Positions 35,496 through 43,971 of a DNA stretch of 64,000 nt are shown in pieces. The translations under genes and the position numbers were made by a program. This DNA comes from Paenibacillus sp. SZ31 (GTDB lineage Bacteria; Bacillota; Bacilli; Paenibacillales; Paenibacillaceae). Positions within the stretch are counted from its first letter, which is position 1, and each line of letters starts with the position of its first letter. Location: positions 124,001 to 188,000 of the forward strand of contig NZ_JABBEA010000008.1 of NCBI RefSeq assembly GCF_012912005.1, read 5' to 3'. The notes under the pieces were generated by a model. That model was not told the DNA's origin. It saw only the letters and a program-made list of their open reading frames with translations, and searched no databases.

Positions 35496-36479
35496 TTAAC
35501 TTCTTACCATCTGGGCTGCATGTGTCACCCGGTTTCGTCCTCCGGTTTTGGAGGCATACAGGGCGTTGTCCGCTTTTTGGAACAAGGTCTGTTCCGTATC
35601 TTCCTCGACTACAGTGGCCGCACCGATACTCACGGTAATGTTATATTCGCCCCAATCGGCTGAAGCAACCTGTGACCGATATCGCTCTGCGATTCCGCTC
35701 GCCTGCTCCTCTTCACAATCCGAAAGAATGATAACAAATTCCTCTCCGCCGTAACGCGCCACCACATCCGTACTGCGCGACAGCGATTGCAGCAGCCCCG
35801 CCAGATTGCCGAGTACCAGATCTCCGATCGGATGTCCGTACGTATCATTAATGCTTTTGAAATGATCAATGTCCACAACGAGAAGAGAGAAATAACGTTG
35901 TTTCTCCTGGAACAACAGCAAGCTTTCAACCATTTTTTCCTGGAAAAACCTGCGGTTCTTCAGTCCTGTCAGCAAGTCTGTGGAGGCCAGTGTCTCCAAC
36001 TGATCATTCACTTTAATGAGCGCCTGCTCTTTGATCTTATATTCCTCGTGTAATCGTTCAAGCTCCTTGTTCGCTTCTTGGGTCGCTTGATACAGCTCCT
36101 GTAGCTTCGTTTTGGTATGCAAAATATCCTTCTCATGTTCGATTCGCTTACGCATGACTACAACGACACAATCTACCACGCTTTCCCCGTTACGGGTCTG
36201 ACGAATACCGTTAAGCAGCACGGGAACAGGCTGCTGATCACGAGTACGAAACGTGAAGTACATCTCGTCCACATGTCCATATAACTGGATGTAGGGATAG
36301 AAATACGTATGGAAAAACACCTTGTTGCTCACCGACATGGTGGACTCAATATGTTGCCCCACAAGCTCATCGCGTTCATATCCAAGCATCGCAAGCAAGG
36401 TTTGATTGATCGATTGTACGATGCCCGAATCTGAGATAGAGAAGTATCCACAGGGAGCCAGATCTAATTGTATATCCAT
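35496..36479 (-). CDS. PAS-coiled coil-GGDEF diguanylate cyclase, PAS domain RsbP-like
   Basis: A 327-residue soluble protein. A PAS domain at about 1-115 (APCGYFSISDSGIVQSINQT, ending VVVMRKRIEHE) is followed by a coiled coil at about 120-165 and a GGDEF domain at about 165-322. The active site reads GGEEF, preceded five residues earlier by the RxxD product-inhibition site (RSTD), so it should make c-di-GMP from two GTP with feedback control. The PAS resembles, from memory, that of B. subtilis RsbP (shared MDxQL..APCG, GQH, YF.P, MRKR.E.E). It lies 24 nt behind rsbQ, the position rsbP holds in B. subtilis, but the PP2C phosphatase output is replaced by a cyclase. Confidence 0.9.
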   Translation of the reverse strand: MDIQLDLAPCGYFSISDSGIVQSINQTLLAMLGYERDELVGQHIESTMSVSNKVFFHTYFYPYIQLYGHVDEMYFTFRTRDQQPVPVLLNGIRQTRNGESVVDCVVVVMRKRIEHEKDILHTKTKLQELYQATQEANKELERLHEEYKIKEQALIKVNDQLETLASTDLLTGLKNRRFFQEKMVESLLLFQEKQRYFSLLVVDIDHFKSINDTYGHPIGDLVLGNLAGLLQSLSRSTDVVARYGGEEFVIILSDCEEEQASGIAERYRSQVASADWGEYNITVSIGAATVVEEDTEQTLFQKADNALYASKTGGRNRVTHAAQMVRS

Positions 36480-36503
36480 GGAATAACGCCTTTCTACCGA
36501 GTT

Positions 36504-37310
36504 TTATGCGCTCGTCAAATAATCTTTAATCATTCGGATCGTTTCTTCCGGTTGACTTAGATGCGGATAATGTCCCTTGGCCGTCATCTGTTGCAATCGG
36601 CTATTCTTCAGATGAGCATGTAAGTAATCCCCTACTTCAACCGGAGCAATGCTGTCTTCGGAGCACTGAAGAATGAGTGTCGGCACAGTAGCCTGATCCA
36701 GATCAATACGACAATCAGATAAAAACGTCACTTCGGCAAATTGTCTCGCAATATGCGGATCTCTGGAGCAGAAGCTTTTCTCCAATTCTTCCGTCAGATC
36801 TTTCCGTTCCGGATTGTTCATCACAATGGGTGCCAGATAACTCGCCCATCCAATAAAATTCATCTGCATCATCTCAAGTAATTCATCGATATCATTCCGA
36901 TCAAAACCTCCATAATAATTCGGAAGATCATTCACGTAACGCGGGGAAGGCCCCAACATAACAATTTGTTTGAAATATTTGGGGTTATGAATCGATGCCA
37001 GCATGCCAATCATGCTGCTGACGGAATGCCCGACAAATATGGTGTCCTGTAGTTCAAGTACTTCCATAATTTCCAGCACATCCTGGGCGTATCCTTGGAG
37101 GTTGCTATATTTTCCAGCATCATAATAGTTAATTTGAGATTCACCAGATCCAACATAATCAAACAAAACCACACGGTAGTTCTCCGTAAAACTTGGAACA
37201 ATGTAACGCCACATATCCTGATCGCATCCAAAACCATGAGCAAATACAATCGTTTGGCTACCTGAACCAAGCACTTTAACATTATTTCTTACAAGCACAT
37301 CAATCGTCAT
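36504..37310 (-). CDS. rsbQ: RsbQ-like alpha/beta hydrolase
   Basis: A 268-residue alpha/beta hydrolase very similar to B. subtilis RsbQ (269 residues), with shared blocks FAHGFGCDQ, VVLFDYVGSGES, GPSPRYVNDLP and FCSRDPHIARQFA. The catalytic triad is intact at the same numbers, Ser96 (GHSVS), Asp219 (CSED) and His247 (GHYPH). RsbQ is needed for RsbP activation in energy stress and is thought to supply a small ligand to its PAS domain. Here the downstream partner is a PAS-GGDEF protein. Start ATG with GAGAGGTG upstream; a possible sigma-D-like promoter lies at 37364-37391. Confidence 0.9.
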   Translation of the reverse strand: MTIDVLVRNNVKVLGSGSQTIVFAHGFGCDQDMWRYIVPSFTENYRVVLFDYVGSGESQINYYDAGKYSNLQGYAQDVLEIMEVLELQDTIFVGHSVSSMIGMLASIHNPKYFKQIVMLGPSPRYVNDLPNYYGGFDRNDIDELLEMMQMNFIGWASYLAPIVMNNPERKDLTEELEKSFCSRDPHIARQFAEVTFLSDCRIDLDQATVPTLILQCSEDSIAPVEVGDYLHAHLKNSRLQQMTAKGHYPHLSQPEETIRMIKDYLTSA

Positions 37311-37363
37311 TTCATATCACCTCTCTGAGGTAGTACTCACTTAAGTCAATCTATCTGATTATT

Positions 37364-37391
37364 ATATCGGAAAATGTTGGGATATGGATTA
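37364..37391 (-). promoter_or_regulatory. Possible sigma-D-type promoter of rsbQ
   Basis: The minus strand reads TAAT, 16 bases, then TCCGATAT, close to the motility sigma consensus TAAA-N15-GCCGATAT. The overlapping TATAAT has no good -35 partner. If real, it would couple the operon to motility. Confidence 0.3.
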
Positions 37392-37529
37392 AAAATTATT
37401 AATCACTTCTTTCATCTACAAAAAACTAATTAATCCATGCTCTGGATACGCACTTTACAATCTGACGAACGTCAGGTAAAATCAGTTTAACATGTCGCGC
37501 GACAGAGATTACATTTACGGAGGAATACC

Positions 37530-38744
37530 ATGATTACTTCAACACACAGCCCGACTCCTCAGCAACTCTGGGGAAGATCATTCATTTTTATCATGTTAGC
37601 CAACGCATTATTGTTCATGGCCTTTGAAATGTTGCTTCCCACCTTACCTTTATTCGTTTCAAGTTTGGGTGGAGAAGCTTCCCAGATTGGGCTTGTTACT
37701 GGCATATTTATGTTCTCTGCCATCTTGATTCGGCCCTTCACATCTGTTTTGGCAGCTCGAATAGATAAAAAATATCTCTTGATTATTGGCATCACCATCT
37801 GTGCATTAATGACTGGCGCATACTACCTATCGTCAGGTATCTGGATAATCCTCGTGTTCCGGGTAATTCATGGATTTGGATTTGGTTTGGCAACGACATA
37901 TTTTGCGACGATAGCTACAGAAAACATACCCAGGGATCGCCGGGGAGAAGGTATGGGGTACTTTGGGGTAGGGGAAACCGTCGCTATATCCATTGGTCCG
38001 CTGATCGGCACCAGCCTGTTGTTTCAATACGATTATCAGAGCCTGTTTATGGGAGGCATGTGCATTTTGCTGTTAGCACTTCTAATGGCCGTGTTTGTAT
38101 CCAGAAAGCCCAGACCGTTATCTGGTAGCGAAAGCTCTGACCTTCCTGCTGCGACCGTCAAGTTGATTGAAAAGAAAGTACTGTTCCCTTCGTTGTTGAT
38201 CATGCTGGTTGGCATTGCGGCCGGCTCAATCATGTCCTTTGTAGCTTTATTTGCTGCGGAAAGAGGGTTCAACAATGTCGCCTGGTTTTTCTTTATCGTC
38301 GCCATCGCCAGCTTCGCCGTTCGACTGTTCTCGGGGAAAATGTTTGATCGATGGGGACCAGGCTCCGTGTTATTGCCTTCTGCGGTGTTTGCAATCGCAG
38401 GACTACTGGTTCTGACGATCGCCCAGAGTGATGTGCAATTCCTGATCGCTGGCGCGTTATACGGCTTTGGCTTTGGTGCCATATTCCCGGCTATTCAGAC
38501 CTGGTGTGTGAATCTTGTAGAAGAACATGAGCATGAAAATGCGATGGCTTCCTTCTTTAATTTTTTTGACCTCGGAATTGGTGGTGGTTCGTTGATCCTG
38601 GGTGTGGTGGCTTCTGCATTTTCCTATACGGTGGTGTATGCTATCTCTATAGGCATTTTTGTGGTATATATCTTGTTATATTTGGTATACTCCCAAAAAC
38701 AGCAGAGGTATACAGCTCGCCAACTGGAGGTAGACATTGAGTAA
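37530..38744 (+). CDS. MFS transporter (DHA1-like)
   Basis: A 404-residue, 12-segment major facilitator protein. Family features include LPLFVSSLGGEASQIG after helix 1, ARIDKKYLLI in the first cytoplasmic loop and ENIPRDRRGEGMGYFG in the central region. It resembles Bacillus YfcJ/YwoG-like exporters. GGAGG precedes the ATG. Its last codons overlap the start of a TetR gene, so the two are one operon and the regulator probably senses an exported substrate. Confidence 0.9.
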   Translation: MITSTHSPTPQQLWGRSFIFIMLANALLFMAFEMLLPTLPLFVSSLGGEASQIGLVTGIFMFSAILIRPFTSVLAARIDKKYLLIIGITICALMTGAYYLSSGIWIILVFRVIHGFGFGLATTYFATIATENIPRDRRGEGMGYFGVGETVAISIGPLIGTSLLFQYDYQSLFMGGMCILLLALLMAVFVSRKPRPLSGSESSDLPAATVKLIEKKVLFPSLLIMLVGIAAGSIMSFVALFAAERGFNNVAWFFFIVAIASFAVRLFSGKMFDRWGPGSVLLPSAVFAIAGLLVLTIAQSDVQFLIAGALYGFGFGAIFPAIQTWCVNLVEEHEHENAMASFFNFFDLGIGGGSLILGVVASAFSYTVVYAISIGIFVVYILLYLVYSQKQQRYTARQLEVDIE

Positions 38745-39300
38745 AAAACGAATCAAAGAAATTGCCATTCAACATTTTAATCGTCTGGGTTACGAGGGGA
38801 CCAAGATGGCGCAGATTGCCGAAGAGGCAGGCATTCGCAAGCAATCCCTGGCTTATCATTATTCATCCAAAAAAGCGTTATTGCTGGAGTTATATGAGGA
38901 AGTCGTGCAGGAGGAACAACAGTTTGTACGCCAATTCTTCAGCGAGTCTGCCACCCAAACTCTGGAACAGCAGTTATATGCCTTTTTGCATGAACACAAA
39001 AATCGCTTTTTGACTCACCCAAACGTTGCTTTTATGTATATCTTGTCCTTTATCACACCGCTGGAGGTGCATGATTTTGTACTGGCCCAGTATCGTACGT
39101 ACCTCGGGACACTGAAGGAAGAGCTGGCAGCCGTATTTACCAGACATTCCGATATACGCCTGAGTCCGGAAGAAGCCACCGTAGCTTTTGTCACCGTGAT
39201 GGATGGATTGGATGTACAACTCGTGTATGAGACACGGCAATCCTATGAACAAGCTTTGGCGATCACCTGGAATGTCTTCTGGTCAGGCATCCAGCGCTAA
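38737..39300 (+). CDS. TetR/AcrR family regulator coupled to the MFS gene
   Basis: A 187-residue protein. The N-terminal DNA-binding domain (IAIQHFNRLGYEGTKMAQIA and ALAYHYSSKKALL-type turn) is followed by a helical ligand domain. It starts at TTG 38737, overlapping the MFS stop by 8 nt, with GGAGG 6 nt upstream inside the MFS gene, so it is translationally coupled. It probably represses the operon. Confidence 0.9.
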   Translation: MSKKRIKEIAIQHFNRLGYEGTKMAQIAEEAGIRKQSLAYHYSSKKALLLELYEEVVQEEQQFVRQFFSESATQTLEQQLYAFLHEHKNRFLTHPNVAFMYILSFITPLEVHDFVLAQYRTYLGTLKEELAAVFTRHSDIRLSPEEATVAFVTVMDGLDVQLVYETRQSYEQALAITWNVFWSGIQR

Positions 39301-39328
39301 CGAATCAATTACGATAAGAGTACACAAA

Positions 39329-39382
39329 TAAGAGGGGCGTCCCGCCAGCCATGTTAATGACTTTTGGGACAGCCCCTCTATT
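39329..39382. terminator. Bidirectional terminator
   Basis: Stem of AAGAGGGG-C-GTCCC with GGGAC-A-GCCCCTCT between the converging TetR and DUF1593 genes. Confidence 0.82.
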
Positions 39383-39385
39383 TCT

Positions 39386-41020
39386 TTATTTCACAGTTAG
39401 AATCACACGTTGATAATGCTTCAACTGATGCTCTCCATCATCCTGTACTTCGGCAACGATATGAATGGTATCGCCCGATTTGGCATCGTCAGGAACAGTA
39501 AATGTCACCGCTTCGGTGTCACTGCCCTGCAATTTTATCGTATCCACCTGCTCATCCTTGGCAAGTTCACGATGTAATCCAAGCAACAGGTCACCAGCCA
39601 TTTCTGGCTGAACTTTATTCTGTTCTACTTTGGAATCCTCATATGTGTCCGCTTCGAAATATCTCCACCACGTATAGGTCAGTTGATCTCCATCCGGGTC
39701 TGTGCCTTCCGCGTGAAGAGTAACTTCCTCCCCAGGACTAACACTCAGATCCAGCCCTTCCTTAATCGTTAATGACGGATTGTGGTTGGCACCTTCGTAA
39801 GTGTCTGCAACTGCCCAGTCTGCACGTGCTGCAAAATCATCCTGCACATCGTCAAACCATCTCATCAGAGAGTATTCGGCTTCATAACGTTTGGTGTAGG
39901 GGTCGTAATCAAGCACATTATTTCTAAACAACTTATCGTTCACAACGCCAAAGCGTCCACCCCAACCGCCGTAAGAAGGGTCTTCCATACTGCGTAGCCC
40001 ATTATCGATCAGATAGAAGAAGGATGGAGAATCCCCCTCAGATATAAAATCGTATTTGTCATATTGCGGATTGTTCTTGAGATATTCAGCACTTCCACGT
40101 TGTTCTTCCGCCAGTTCGCCTTCGATCATCTTGCCGTCACCCATTGACGCATACATATCCATCAGCTTGCCATGTCCGTCCAGAATGTTCTTGACCATCC
40201 AGTCGCCATGAAGCTTACTGTTCACTTCTTCAGCATGCATCTTCCATGCATAGGCAAAATGCCAGAAGTTCGATTGGTCATTGAGAATACGGATATCCGG
40301 CCAATTCTTCGCAATGTATTCGTTGTAGCTATCATCCTGATCGAGAATGATGTAGAGTACCAGTTTGTCGCTCACTTTTTTGCGAATCGTATCCCACTCA
40401 GCCGTGTCTTTGTATTGTTCCTCAATCGATTTCAGCGCTCTGGCTGTCGTATTGGTACCACCCCATGTCTGTACAATCAGATCTCGGGAATCATCGTCAA
40501 GGAAAAGAGTTTCGAGGAATTCGGAACCTTCCGTTTCCTTCTCCATCTCCCCTTTATCGGAAATATTCCCGATCTTGGTCATCGCTCGCAGCTGTTCCGG
40601 CTCCGGGTAGCCCTCCGCATGTTTGGACAAGTTCGGGTAGATCTCGCCATAGGCATCGATCATGTCGTACACCCACTGTGTGCCTGTCCAGCGGAACGGT
40701 TTGATCCCCGCTTCCTCGTCTCCAGCATAATGATACACGGAGCTGGTCAGTACAATTCCGGCAAGGTCCATCTCATTCGAATACAACAGGAAACGAATGA
40801 CCGAGTTCATATCATCCACTTCACCGTCGGTTGTAATGACCGTTCTGCCTTTGGCAGCTTGGTTGGTTGCAGGTTCCTGAGTTTCATTTTCCGTCTGCTC
40901 TGTTGCCTGATTCGGTGTGTCACTCGCGGTTTGTGGTGCTTTGGATGCGCATCCACTAATCACCAGGATTATACTGAGACAACCTGCTGCAAAACCGTTT
41001 AACCATTTTCTCTTGTTCAT
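39386..41020 (-). CDS. DUF1593 lipoprotein (nucleoside-hydrolase-like domain, Sde182-type)
   Basis: A 544-residue lipoprotein with lipobox VISGC and an acidic linker. A nucleoside-hydrolase-like domain at about 65-400 keeps the metal-binding opening (TTDGEVDDMNSVIRFLLYS) and VQTWGGTNTTARAL. An immunoglobulin-like C-terminal domain at about 440-544 reads GTDPDGDQLTYTWW. This is the plan of Saccharophagus Sde182, a cellulose-binding protein of the DUF1593 family. A glycan or nucleoside target is likely but unknown. Start ATG 41020 follows GGGGAG. The leader carries a LicT/SacY-type RAT with overlapping terminator, and the promoter overlaps a cre site, so it should respond to a PTS sugar and to carbon catabolite repression. 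Confidence 0.85.
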   Translation of the reverse strand: MNKRKWLNGFAAGCLSIILVISGCASKAPQTASDTPNQATEQTENETQEPATNQAAKGRTVITTDGEVDDMNSVIRFLLYSNEMDLAGIVLTSSVYHYAGDEEAGIKPFRWTGTQWVYDMIDAYGEIYPNLSKHAEGYPEPEQLRAMTKIGNISDKGEMEKETEGSEFLETLFLDDDSRDLIVQTWGGTNTTARALKSIEEQYKDTAEWDTIRKKVSDKLVLYIILDQDDSYNEYIAKNWPDIRILNDQSNFWHFAYAWKMHAEEVNSKLHGDWMVKNILDGHGKLMDMYASMGDGKMIEGELAEEQRGSAEYLKNNPQYDKYDFISEGDSPSFFYLIDNGLRSMEDPSYGGWGGRFGVVNDKLFRNNVLDYDPYTKRYEAEYSLMRWFDDVQDDFAARADWAVADTYEGANHNPSLTIKEGLDLSVSPGEEVTLHAEGTDPDGDQLTYTWWRYFEADTYEDSKVEQNKVQPEMAGDLLLGLHRELAKDEQVDTIKLQGSDTEAVTFTVPDDAKSGDTIHIVAEVQDDGEHQLKHYQRVILTVK

Positions 41021-41109
41021 AATGCTCCCCTTTCTTGTGTACAGCGTGATGTTGGTGTCGGGATAAATACGTCCTCTGTTTTCTATCCTTAATATGGACC
41101 GTAGAATGC

Positions 41110-41168
41110 AAAAAAACCCGAACAACAATATGAATGGCACAAAGTCCACGCATAGTGTGTTCAGGTTT
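41110..41168 (-). terminator. Leader terminator overlapping the RAT, DUF1593 gene
   Basis: On the minus strand AACCTGAACA pairs with TGTTCGGGTT, followed by seven T, giving a terminator about 90 nt before the start codon. Its 5' arm shares AAAACCTGA with the RAT, so the two folds exclude each other. Confidence 0.85.
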
Positions 41169-41194
41169 TGCCTGCCCGAAGCAGTAACAATCCT
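41161..41194 (-). promoter_or_regulatory. Ribonucleic antiterminator (RAT) of the LicT/BglG family, DUF1593 gene
   Basis: The minus strand reads AGGATTGTTACTGC, a short loop, then GCAGGCAAAACCTGA. This matches the RAT consensus GGATTGTTACTG-loop-GCAGGCAAAACC that I recall for LicT/SacY targets. It lies about six bases after the inferred transcription start. The antiterminator protein gene is not in the window. Confidence 0.88.
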
Positions 41195-41206
41195 TATTTG
41201 AATGAA

Positions 41207-41243
41207 ATTATATCATGTTCACGAATTATTGTAAACGCATTCA
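41207..41243 (-). promoter_or_regulatory. Sigma-A promoter with overlapping cre site, DUF1593 gene
   Basis: On the minus strand -35 TTTACA and -10 TATAAT are 17 bases apart. TGAATGCGTTTACA (41230-41243) matches the CcpA cre consensus with one change and covers the -35 box, so glucose should repress transcription. Confidence 0.75.
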
Positions 41244-41346
41244 AACGTTTTTTCGAATTTATCTTTGATATAGTATAATGCTTATAGCCAAGAATCAACT
41301 GGATCGGCGTAGAACTAAACCAATTTACCAGGAGGAATCAGACACC

Positions 41347-41997
41347 ATGCAACAACTGGATGCGGCCTTGAGCCGTTTTGTGGAACAGCAGGATTTATAT
41401 AATGAAGCTTATGGACTTTTCCAAAATCATGATCTGCGTCCTCGCGAACAACATCAACAGCCGGAAGTGGATACACGAATACCCCTTTCTCCAGAACTTC
41501 AGTATCTGTACAGTCATTATGAAATGATGGATGCGGAAGCTGAAGGTACACTCAAAATGAAAAATGCCGCCGTCGAGATCGGTGATGCAGCGCTAATCTC
41601 TTTTGTTGCACCTGAACATCTGCACCGTCAGCAACTAGGTTACCGCTGGATTGGCATGAATGAACCCTATGAGGAATCTTCCACTTGGCCAAAAAATCAC
41701 GTCGTCATCGCGAATGTAAACGATGATCCGATCATTGTAGATGTGGAAGCACCGAACTCTCCCGTATATGCCGCTTTTACAGGTGGAGAAGCCAATCGTG
41801 TCGCTGATTCGCTGTCTGATTTTTTCAGTGCACTAGCTATCCTGATCGAAGCGGCACGGAGCTATGCCGGGGAAGTGAAAGATGAAGAAACCTATGAAAC
41901 CAAGCCCGAATATCTGGAGCAAGTGGAGCCTTTATTGCAGGCCCTATTGGGAGAAGAGTATATTGCACATCTTTTCGAGTATCTGTCATTTTGTTAA
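41347..41997 (+). CDS. SMI1/KNR4 (SUKH)-like protein
   Basis: A 216-residue soluble acidic protein. The central part (LSPELQYLYSHYEM, GYRWIGMNEPYEES, WPKNHVVIANVNDDPIIVD, ADSLSDFFSAL) follows the SMI1/KNR4 fold plan. SUKH proteins often serve as immunity proteins against nuclease toxins, but no toxin gene is adjacent. Start ATG 41347 follows AGGAGG. Confidence 0.65.
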   Translation: MQQLDAALSRFVEQQDLYNEAYGLFQNHDLRPREQHQQPEVDTRIPLSPELQYLYSHYEMMDAEAEGTLKMKNAAVEIGDAALISFVAPEHLHRQQLGYRWIGMNEPYEESSTWPKNHVVIANVNDDPIIVDVEAPNSPVYAAFTGGEANRVADSLSDFFSALAILIEAARSYAGEVKDEETYETKPEYLEQVEPLLQALLGEEYIAHLFEYLSFC

Positions 41998-42030
41998 ACC
42001 GTTGAATTAAGGAATTGGAGGAACATCCAT

Positions 42031-42594
42031 ATGAACTATGTAGCCTTGCTGCGGGGTATTAATGTAGGTGGTAACAATAAGATTAACATGAAGCAGCTAA
42101 AAGAAACGTTTGAACAAGCAGGCATGCTGGATGTCGTGACCTACATCAACTCTGGCAATATTATTTTTGCCGATCATCAGGAACGTGCCGATGCGAATGC
42201 GGAGATATCCCATGTGTTAGAACAGGCCATCGCCGCCGATTTCGGCTTACAGATCAGGGTAATGGTGCGGAATATGGATGAAATCCAAAGCGTTATTCAG
42301 GCACTGCCAGCGGAATGGGCTAATGATGACACCGCCAAAAGTGATGTACTGTTCCTTTGGGATGAGATCAATGAGCCCTCCGTGCTGGACAAGCTGCCAA
42401 TCAAACCGGGAATCGGCACGCTAATTTATATCCCCGGAGCCATTTTATATTCGGTCAGCAGAGAAGATGCGTCCAAAAGTGGCATGAACAAGCTTGTGGG
42501 ATCCAAAGTCTATGCCTATATGACGGTTAGAAATGTGAATACCACACGTAAAATCTATGCACTAATGCAGGCAGCCGCTGCTACTTCGCATTGA
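42031..42594 (+). CDS. DUF1697 family protein
   Basis: A 187-residue protein with the unmistakable DUF1697 opening (MNYVALLRGINVGGNNKINM) and YINSGNIIF. The family has no established function. GGAGG precedes ATG. It follows the SUKH-like gene by 33 bp in the same direction. Confidence 0.92.
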   Translation: MNYVALLRGINVGGNNKINMKQLKETFEQAGMLDVVTYINSGNIIFADHQERADANAEISHVLEQAIAADFGLQIRVMVRNMDEIQSVIQALPAEWANDDTAKSDVLFLWDEINEPSVLDKLPIKPGIGTLIYIPGAILYSVSREDASKSGMNKLVGSKVYAYMTVRNVNTTRKIYALMQAAAATSH

Positions 42595-42666
42595 AAGGGA
42601 CGCCGTTTCCAGCTTCGCAGCACCGTACCTCTATGTCAAACATTGTAGTTTAAATCACGTTGCTAA

Positions 42667-43860
42667 CTAATGAGATCCAGCTACCGATTGGGGCTGGTTC
42701 TTTCGCATTCCCAGCATTATGATTGCCATTAAAACAACAAGAACGGCCACGAGCATAAATGGAATATGTTTGTCCACCTGGTAAAGTGTCGTTGTAAGTA
42801 TCGGAGTAATGACAGCGGATATCCCCTGAATCGCTGCTACCAATCCGGCTGCTCCTCCCTGTTGTTCTTTGCTGACCGCGAGCGAAGCACCTGCCATGAA
42901 GCCCGGCATCATCAGACCCGAACCCATACCGAACAGGAAGAATGAGAAATAATACAGGGGCAACTGGGTGGACACAAGAAACAGGATCATGCTTGCGATC
43001 AGAAAAAGGGACCCAAGCAAAATCATCGGACGCGGCTGCCATTTCAACCACTTCATCTGAATGACCTGCATGATCAACATCGCTACTCCGGAGAACATGA
43101 GTCCAAACGAAACCATTCGGGCCGTCGCCGCTGGAGATAGAGCCAGTTGATCCTGAAAATAAAATCCCCCGACAACCTGCAATGTCATGATGCCAATCAT
43201 CGTAACCAAGCCGGCAGCAAGGTACATTCGTAACCCACGTTGGAACGGGTTGACTTTAGGCGGCTTTGCCTGAATGACGGGTTTGGCTGCCGGGATTAAC
43301 AACAAAGCGATAATAAACGCAGCGATCGCTATAAAAATGCCAAAATAAAGCGGCCACAGCAGACCGATGATAGTAAATGCTCCTGCAATGGCGGGTCCAA
43401 ATACAAGGCCCAGTCCATTGGCAGCGCTGATAATCGCCATCCCGCTTCCCCGCTCCTCCCCTTCTGTCACATCACCCATATAGGCTTGAGCAGAAGAGAG
43501 TACGGCTGGTATAAACATGCCGATCAGACTTCGCGTCACAATCAGAAGGGTAAGCAACACGCCTCCTCCAATCCATGCATTCAATCCCCCATACAATGCC
43601 AGGGCGAATAATGCACAGCTAACAGACATCCCTATGAATCCAATCAATATGATGGGTTTTCTGCCCTTCAGATCACTGAATCTGCCCCATACCGGAGCCA
43701 TAACAGCCATCATAATGGACCCAAGCGAAATAATAAGACCGGAATGACTTTCTTTCATGCCCAACTCGCGAATAAGCGGCGGCATAATGGGTGCAATCAG
43801 CATCAGACCCAACATGGCTGCAAATACGCTAAAAAAAATACTTCCTCTGATTCGGTTCAT
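42667..43860 (-). CDS. MFS efflux transporter (DHA1 type), partner of PchR-like regulator
   Basis: A 397-residue, 12-segment transporter with motif A in the first cytoplasmic loop (GRFSDLKGRKPIILIG) and the antiporter motif AANGLGLVFGPAIAGAF in helix 5. It is 111 bp downstream of an AraC/PchR-like regulator gene on the same strand that itself has a Fur box. Siderophore exporters such as YmfD are MFS proteins of this kind, so export of an iron chelator or a related drug is a reasonable but unproven idea. Confidence 0.9.
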   Translation of the reverse strand: MNRIRGSIFFSVFAAMLGLMLIAPIMPPLIRELGMKESHSGLIISLGSIMMAVMAPVWGRFSDLKGRKPIILIGFIGMSVSCALFALALYGGLNAWIGGGVLLTLLIVTRSLIGMFIPAVLSSAQAYMGDVTEGEERGSGMAIISAANGLGLVFGPAIAGAFTIIGLLWPLYFGIFIAIAAFIIALLLIPAAKPVIQAKPPKVNPFQRGLRMYLAAGLVTMIGIMTLQVVGGFYFQDQLALSPAATARMVSFGLMFSGVAMLIMQVIQMKWLKWQPRPMILLGSLFLIASMILFLVSTQLPLYYFSFFLFGMGSGLMMPGFMAGASLAVSKEQQGGAAGLVAAIQGISAVITPILTTTLYQVDKHIPFMLVAVLVVLMAIIMLGMRKNQPQSVAGSH

Positions 43861-43884
43861 GCTTATACACTCCTCTATATTTCA

Positions 43885-43902
43885 GTACAGTATCCACTGT
43901 AC
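43885..43902. promoter_or_regulatory. 18-bp palindrome upstream of the MFS gene
   Basis: GTACAGT-ATCC-ACTGTAC is a perfect 7+7 inverted repeat, 25 nt before the MFS start. It overlaps a possible -10 (TACTGT, with TTGTAT 17 bases upstream). It is probably an operator; the binding protein is unknown. Confidence 0.5.
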
Positions 43903-43971
43903 CTGGAGTATACAAGGCTGAGAGAATCCCCACTGCCTCTATACGGAACAATTCACCGCAAGGCGGATTTA

